Origin: Buxus sempervirens
Taxonomy: Eukaryota > Streptophyta > Magnoliopsida > Buxales > Buxaceae
Direction of reading: 5' to 3'
NCBI GenBank assembly: GCA_947561395.2
Contig: OX387182.1
Coordinates: forward strand, 1,188,001 to 1,252,000
Length of the DNA stretch: 64,000 bases
The notes beneath the pieces were generated by a model. That model did no database searches. It saw nothing but the letters and a program-made list of their open reading frames with translations, and was not told the origin of the DNA. Positions 57,981-64,000 of the stretch are shown here, in pieces (position 1 is the first letter of the stretch; every line of letters begins with the position of its first letter). A program made the position numbers and the translations under genes.

Positions 57981-59790
57981 CTATTTTGAAGAAAATACAT
58001 TGAGAACCAGACCAATGAGCCATATAACAATGGATCCAAAGATCCAACATATGACGAAAAAGACAACAAGACCTGCCAAAATAGTCAGGAATGGAGGATC
58101 TTCAGCACCACTAGTTTCACTTCCCTTTGCTCTCTCTTTGAGGGAGTCCTTGCTTGAAGGTTTGCCGCCCAAAGCAAACGCAGTAAGCAGCTTCTGACTC
58201 ACTTGTGAGCTTATGGCATTTTTAAACCAGAAAATAAGTACCATTTTGGCAGTTAAATAGTTGTATGATAAAGAAATTGCAGCCTAGACAACACTGCAAC
58301 ATTTTATAACCTTGATTAAATAATGTGCATGTGTATACATTCATGGTAATCAAGATATAATCCATTAAGAAACACCGTGTCATATCAAACATGTCAAATA
58401 AAGCAAGGAAGCTTGCATAAATTGAACCTGACAGGTTCTCTTAATTCTGACAAAAACTATGGTGAGATGTGTAAACATCTTAATAACTGCAGCTCTTACC
58501 AGCAAAATCAATCAAAACTTTTTGTGAAGTTTCTAACTTCCCAAATAATATAAGAACATGTCAAATAAAGCAAGGAAGCTTGAATAAATTGAACCTGACA
58601 GATCCTCTTAATTCTGACAAAAACTATGGTGAGATGTGCAAACATCAAAATAACTGCCGCTCTTATAGCAGCAAAATCAATCCAATTTTTTGGTGATGAA
58701 GTTTTTAACTTCCCAAATAATATAAGGGAAAATTGATATAAATTTCCTTCAATCGAAGAATTATTTGTAGACAAGTTCTCCATGATAACAATATAAAATT
58801 GACTAGTATGCTCGTGTAAATAAGATAGTAATTGAAACAGAATTTTCAAGTTCCTCTATTTTCTAGTGCGTGGTAATGAGAGATAATTACATGCCATATG
58901 ATCACACTTAAATTGTCAACTAGTACCTAGCAACACACACTTTGAAAGAACACAAATTCATTGTTCATGAGTACACGCACACCTAACACTCTTTGAAAGG
59001 ACACAAAGTCATAGTTGATGAGAAACCACACAGACACACACCCATATACACACGGGGATTTTTTTTTCCAGGGCTCAGGATCTCAAATTTTTTATTCATT
59101 TTTCGTCTATGAGATGTGAGGGAAAGAGAAAGCATTGAAACCCCAACTCTCATAGTGAATTTCTTCCATGATATAGTCACATACTGTGAAGAAGGACCAC
59201 ATAAATTTCGTCACATTCGATTTTTTTTTACTGTTTTTGTGGTCTGATCCCTGGGAGCGTTTTGAGTCTTACAATGACTAACAGCTCTAGTTTCTCAGTT
59301 ATATCTTTCTTTCACCCTTCCCCCTACCTCTTATGAAATAATTTGGCTTATGCTGAAAGAAAATAGGTGAAATAAAGCAACCCCAGTGACATTCTAATTT
59401 TGTTTCTACCAAAAATACAAAGAGGATTTGAACTCCAAAGGTATCAAACAGACAAATTTTCATCATCTCTATAATGATAATAGAACTTAGAAACAACAAC
59501 GTAAAATCCTATAACGATTTCGCCAACAAAAATGGTTTAATCATCGAGCCCAAGAACTTAAAGCGACCAAAGAGACAATAAAAATGAACTGAAAAGGTGG
59601 AAGAGAGGCCAAAGAAAATGTGAAGGGGAAATGGTGGTACCAACCTGTAGCTTAAAGGGGGAGAAACAGCCCTCGTCCCAAATTGGAAAATAGTGATGTT
59701 AGAGCCTGTAACCCCAGTTCTGGTTTTTGACTCTTTAACTCCTGTGCAGAATGTGGCCGTGGATGGCAGGGAAGATGAGAGAGTTGCCAT
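57981..59790 (-). CDS. Small plastid-targeted-looking membrane protein, two exons, 124 aa
   Basis: Exon 1 is 59790-59645 (MATLSSSLPSTATFCTGVKE ... GTRAVSPPLSY), donor CTACAG|GTTGGT. Exon 2 is 58209-57981, joined in phase to give SSQVSQKLLTAFALGGKPSS. The chosen acceptor (CATAAG|CTC) has a poor pyrimidine tract but is the one that keeps frame; nearby alternatives break it. The N-terminal 45-60 residues are Ser/Thr-rich with few acidic residues, typical of a chloroplast transit peptide. A hydrophilic stretch, SLKERAKGSETSGAEDPPFL, is followed by one strong membrane segment of about 28 residues (ILAGLVVFFVICWIFGSIVI) and a short tail NVFSSK. I do not recognise the protein; a thylakoid or envelope membrane location is inferred. 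The upstream Met at 59865 is unlikely, since the transit-like sequence begins at MATL. The 1.4-kb intron holds a 168-bp tandem duplication. Confidence 0.75.
58390..58727. repeat. 168-bp tandem duplication in the intron
   Basis: CATGTCAAATAAAGCAAGGA begins at 58390 and 58558. Both copies run through TTCTGACAAAAACTATGGTG and ACTTCCCAAATAATATAAG, with several substitutions and small indels. The minus-strand frame 58849-58508 covers one copy and is intronic chance. Confidence 0.85.
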
Positions 59791-60960
59791 AGCTCTCCTC
59801 GAATAAACCGCAAAATCAAAACCCAGACAAAAATAAGGTAATATTTTGGTGAAATATCTGATCACATACAGTGATGGATTTTTGTATCCTCATTTTATAG
59901 TTCTTCATCTACTGGCTTTTTTGTTAATTGTTCCTCCTTTTTTTTTTTTTTTTTTGTTAATTGTTCCTCCTACAACGGCTTGTATGGACCCCTCAGACGA
60001 CCCTGCTTTGAAACTTAAACCTTTTGGACTTTGGAGAGATGCATGCAGGCTTTTGTCTATTACCTTTAGACGTACCTCCTCTTTCACCCATTGGCCCAAT
60101 CCAATCCGGTTCGCTCGTTAGCGGATCAACCTTTTGCACTTGATCACCAAAATTTTTTTTGGTGGACCACTTGATCACCAAATGGTATCGTCTTACTAAC
60201 GGGTAAAATTTTGAATTTTGTGCGTAAAAAAGTAATGTTTTCAGTTTCTTTTAACTAGCCTTTCATTCCGCCAAGTCGAAGGACCTGTTTACTTTATAGA
60301 TCTGGAATAATCAGAGAAAAGGCATGACTAAACCAACTTTCTTTTGTGTTTATTTTAATTTTAATTTGTTTTGATCAAAGAAAAGATATTCATGATTCAG
60401 ATTAATATAAATCATAGTTATAACATATAACGAGAATAGAACCCTTGGAAAGCATGCTAGCAACCATGCCCAATTTCTCCAAAACCCTTACGTTCGTTGT
60501 TAAAGCATAATTTATATAGGATTAAAATAGTCAAGATAATTAATATAGGATTAAAATAATCAAAACTCTGCCTATTCATTAAAAATCTGACAGTTACAAA
60601 ATTGTTTCCTCTCTCTACATACACCCTGCTAGTAGTTATAGCATAGATAGCTGCAAAAATAACAGAAGGCAGCATATCTAATATTCTTTTTATTAAAATA
60701 TTGATACTTAATTAGATAAGATCCGCAATAGTTATAGATTAAAAAAGAACATAAACATTTTCAAACATTGTTTTCAGAAAATGACAAAATCAGCCTTGCG
60801 TGGACTTGAGAATGTGTGGGTGCATAAAGAACCAAACACATCAGGTTATCCAAGAGTCGATACGCTTGAGACTCCAGGGTTCACAAGCCTCACTTAAACC
60901 CGGAGGTCTCAAACATATGGTTCACAGACTCCTCTCGTAATCTCTAAGCAATTCATATTA
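59791..60960. other. Upstream of the plastid-protein gene; no other gene seen
   Basis: It contains the minus-strand gene's probable promoter. A 20-base word, TTTTTTGTTAATTGTTCCTC, is repeated at about 59919 and 59953, separated by a poly-T run. Frames on the plus strand near 59846-60121 have no domain. The rest is AT-rich intergenic sequence. Confidence 0.35.
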
Positions 60961-61208
60961 AGTATATTTATTAGAGAACCAATGTAGCCAAGTTAGTAGT
61001 ATAAACTGGCATGCTAATATACAAATCAACCTTCCATAGTCATTCAATCCCCATAACCAGCTACCAAACCATGCTGCCAAGCGGAGATCATCAAACTCGT
61101 TCCATATCGAAGCTTCCATGGGCCCTCGATTTTTTCCAACTTTCTTGACCATTTAAATATATTGCCACAGACTTGCGAATCGTAGTAGATATCGAGCTTG
61201 TAGAACCC
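60961..61208 (-). other. Exon-like open piece downstream of POLD2, unassigned
   Basis: On the minus strand, GATTGCAG at about 61209-61216 is a good acceptor, followed by an open stretch of about 55 codons: GFYKLDIYYDSQVCGNIFKW and on to VAGYGD and a stop. I recognise no family. It could be a spliced 3'-untranslated exon of POLD2, an alternative last exon, or a decayed gene piece. No other exon was matched to it. Confidence 0.25.
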
Positions 61209-61934
61209 TGCAATCAAAATCCAGTAAAGGGAATTGGATAACAGATTTATTCTTGGTAAGGAATAACCGAACCACAAAGATTTTAATCCCACCCTCACTT
61301 TTAATCAACTCAGATATTCATTTACACTTCTTTGTGACGGACTTGTAATTTACAATCTGGAAAACAATGGAAAAAATCCCATGATGATACCAAATGTAGA
61401 TGGAACAACGCAGAACTCAAAACCGCAAAAAGCATACTTGACAAAACTACAAACATGGAAGCTTATTTTTAAGCTATAAAAGGCAATAAATGATAAATTT
61501 CTACAGTGGAAAATTCAATTTCATCGACTAAGAATGATATAACTGCCAACAAAACATAATTGGACTATATAAATATACAATGCTTCAGAACATATTTTTT
61601 CCTTCTTTTTTTTTTCTTTCTTTTGGGGGACCAAGAAAAAGTTTGCTATTCCGAAATAGCCAGAACTTCTAGATAAGAAAATAACATACGATACTTGATA
61701 TCATTGTTACAAGTGATCAGAATGGCGATGGGTTGATATATTGATGGATAGATCAATTTGTATTCCAGGAGATTACAGTTTATTTTATTATCTCCTCCTT
61801 TTTCAGTTAACTCAGGTTAGCAACACATACAAGGATGAATAAACTTCTTATTTTAAATTAGTAAAATTGAAGGATGTATATCGGTGACAATTGCTAAGAC
61901 AACTCTGATGGATACTGTTGTCCGTACCTTACTG
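61209..61934 (-). other. Probable 3' untranslated region and flank of POLD2
   Basis: AT-rich, no coding. It directly follows the POLD2 stop on the minus strand. AATAAA-like words read on the minus strand near 61785-61795 (GATAATAAAATAAAC) could serve as polyadenylation signals. Confidence 0.4.
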
Positions 61935-64000
61935 TCACGAGGCTAAGTGCGATGAGAAACTCAAAGTGTGGCAATCAAGATTCCTCATATTTAGCTGCAC
62001 AAAATAGAAACCAGAAATTAACCATGGAAGGAAAAGGTAAATAGTAATGAAAACTCTGTACGATTTAGAGGACATTCTGTGCAAACAGTGAATATCGAAT
62101 AGCGTGAGGCCCTGTGTTTCTTGCTGTATGATGCAAGGGATAAAATATTTTAGCAACAACCAAAACTTTTAAGAGAGTTTATTGAGTTCTTCATCAACGT
62201 CATCTTATTCCATTTTTCTTCCCTCCTTTTTTCCCCTTTTGGTGGCAAATGCAGCTGGAAAGACAAATCCAAAATTCTACTTCATATGCATCCAAATAAC
62301 ATGTACTGTGCAAAATAATAGGGATGCAGCACACAAACCCTTTCTGGATTGAATATACGACTCCCACATTTTGGCATAAACAAAAAAGCGAAGGGGTTCA
62401 ATTATTTATTTTTTGTTTTTCGTTTTTCTTTGCAAAAGATAAACCTTTTGAATTTACCTTGATTTTTGGGTTTCCCTGAACAAATCCACATGGGCAAGTG
62501 TTTGTATTCTAGATCCTACTAACATAAGATACTACTTGCAGGCCAAATGAAAGGATACAGAATCCAGCTTATTTTGAAGATTTGAGTGGATAAATAAAGG
62601 TGCTTACCATGACAGCAACTCCCGTCTCACAAAATTTAGGAATGCAGATGAGCCTAACAAACTGTCCCTCTGGGCCTACATTGATGTGACAACATTAGAT
62701 CAATACTGAACCAGATAAATTGTTATTAACTAAGATATTAGACTATGAAAAAGCACCTTTTACTACGCGTGTCCCATATTTATTCTGGTTGCCAACAAAA
62801 TAGATGTGAGGACAGCTTTCAATTAGAAAAGGATCTTTACCAGTGAAGGGATAACAACCTAAAAATAAGACCAGGAAAATTTAGTTCAGTTACAATTTAA
62901 AAAGATAGCAGAATTTATAATTTTTTTGCTAATTTTTAGTTAGCATGTTTTGTATGATAAAAGCAGAACAGATACTGAATTATCCTTATCACTACCAATT
63001 TCATGGACATCACATTAAGTAGCAATTTTGCCACGACCATACTTATATGCCAAGCTTATCAACTTAATATAAGAAAATAATTCACACTTGGATAATTCAT
63101 CAGAAGAAAAAAAAAGGTATTGCATTGGATAAGAGGAGACACCATCATTTGATTTTTACCTAAAGTATTAGGTGCAGTTGGAGCTAGATGTCTCCATCTT
63201 AATGTCCTTTCCATGAAATCAAGCTTATCTTCTGCCTCTGAGTACTTCTCAAGATCATCAATGTTCTGACCTGAGGTTCCAAGAAATCTAAGGACCAAAA
63301 GGTCAAAACTTCGATGTATAGTAACTCACAAAAACCCTAACTTACTATTAAATCTTTATCTTACCTGAGAGTTTCAATTTCAAATGAATGAGGGTTTGTG
63401 CACGACATGAAAGTGTTATAAGTTGAGCTCCCAGGGAATAGGCATCTATGCAAAGGCTGAAACAAAGAATATCAGAAACAAAGCATGTTGAAGAATGCAC
63501 TTCAAGAAAAAAAAAAAAAAAACAGTCGAAGAATGCTTATGTTACTCATGCAAAAATCAGAGGATGTCAAGGATACCTGCTGTGGTAAGGAAAAGTTTGC
63601 TGGGTCACAAGGTCCTGGCATTATGTCCAATGGAATAGCTGCAGCAATCTGCACACAAGGAGTCATGCATTGACACAAATAGGCGAGCAATTTGATAGAC
63701 AGAAGCTTAAAGGAAACATAAATAGAAAAGCTTATTAGCCATAGGAAACAGAGAAACAAAAGGAACCTGAGTCAGAAAAATATCAAGCTCTTTGATTGGC
63801 TCTGTCAACCTAGATTGGTCCTTTGAAGCCAAGCTCTGCACAAATCAAGAAAGAACTTAAGATTCACGAAAGGAAATGAATAAGAAAAAAACACAAAGTA
63901 TCAAGATTTGCAACACAAATCTTGTTTTGAGCTAATCCGTCATAACCCTATCTTTTCTTATGTAGTGTGTACTTGAACAATTTTCTGATCAGATTCATCC
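61935..64000 (-). CDS. POLD2: DNA polymerase delta small subunit, C-terminal exons (partial)
   Basis: Regulatory B-subunit of the nuclear replicative polymerase delta. It binds the catalytic subunit and carries an inactivated phosphoesterase fold. Seven exons read on the minus strand: 63835-63767 ([20 protein letters not shown]), 63648-63577 ([20 protein letters not shown]), 63456-63365 ([20 protein letters not shown]), 63287-63160 ([20 protein letters not shown] ... [14 protein letters not shown]), 62858-62757 ([20 protein letters not shown]), 62675-62608 ([20 protein letters not shown]) and 61994-61935 ([19 protein letters not shown], stop). All have GT-AG borders with consistent phases, giving about 196 residues. 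The motifs [14 protein letters not shown] and GTSGQNIDD are strongly diagnostic. The N-terminal two-thirds lies beyond 64000. A short open piece at 64000-63960 ([13 protein letters not shown]) may be part of the next upstream exon, unconfirmed. Confidence 0.92.

Noticed and set aside
58508-58849. 113-codon minus-strand frame NWIDFAAIRAAVILMFAHLT as an extra exon of the plastid-protein gene
   Set aside because: It lies in the 168-bp tandem duplication; the other copy is interrupted by stops, and adding it breaks the phase between the two accepted exons.
59846-60121. Plus-strand frame MVKYLITYSDGFLYPHFIVL
   Set aside because: It spans a poly-T run and a repeated word in the promoter region of the minus-strand gene; no domain.

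Overview
The window is nuclear DNA of a flowering plant, most likely a eudicot. The evidence is spliced genes with GT-AG introns, a LIN-type U-box ligase, a plastid-targeted protein, relics of a type-B cytokinin response regulator and of a plant ZFWD (CCCH plus WD40) gene, and chromovirus-type Ty3/Gypsy and plant LINE debris. No rRNA, tRNA, CRISPR array or bacterial-style operon was seen.

Layout. 1-698 is the tail of an LTR. 699-2527 holds a flank and a broken type-B response regulator. About 2.5-28.8 kb is an array of a very T-rich, degenerate repeat: two near-complete tandem copies of about 8.2-8.7 kb, then two partial, rearranged copies. Copy 2 is interrupted by a 2175-bp retroelement (16374-18548) whose two LTR-like arms are in INVERTED orientation and which is flanked by a perfect 5-bp target duplication. 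LINE fragments lie at 25.4-26.4 kb and 29.7-30.25 kb. 30-34 kb is non-coding repeat debris. 34.1-37.9 kb is two LTRs head to head around a hairpin. 37.9-43.3 kb is a decayed ZFWD gene. 43.4-44.3 kb has a recent tandem duplication and a foldback element.

The right third is the functional part. A small three-exon gene (44939-47931, +) encodes an acidic 130-residue protein. A nine-exon LIN-like U-box E3 ligase gene (49176-56571, +) is predicted at 1127 residues; every exon junction I checked keeps frame. A two-exon gene (59790-57981, -) encodes a plastid-targeted-looking membrane protein of 124 residues and converges on the ligase. The last seven coding exons of the DNA polymerase delta small subunit (POLD2) run from 63835 to 61935 on the minus strand; its 5' part lies beyond the window. 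These genes have unrelated housekeeping or signalling roles and show no sign of working as a unit.

The most unusual structure is the inverted-LTR, internally deleted chromovirus derivative at 16374-18548. The T/A strand asymmetry of the surrounding array is the second. All family names come from reading translated sequence by eye; no database search was run.
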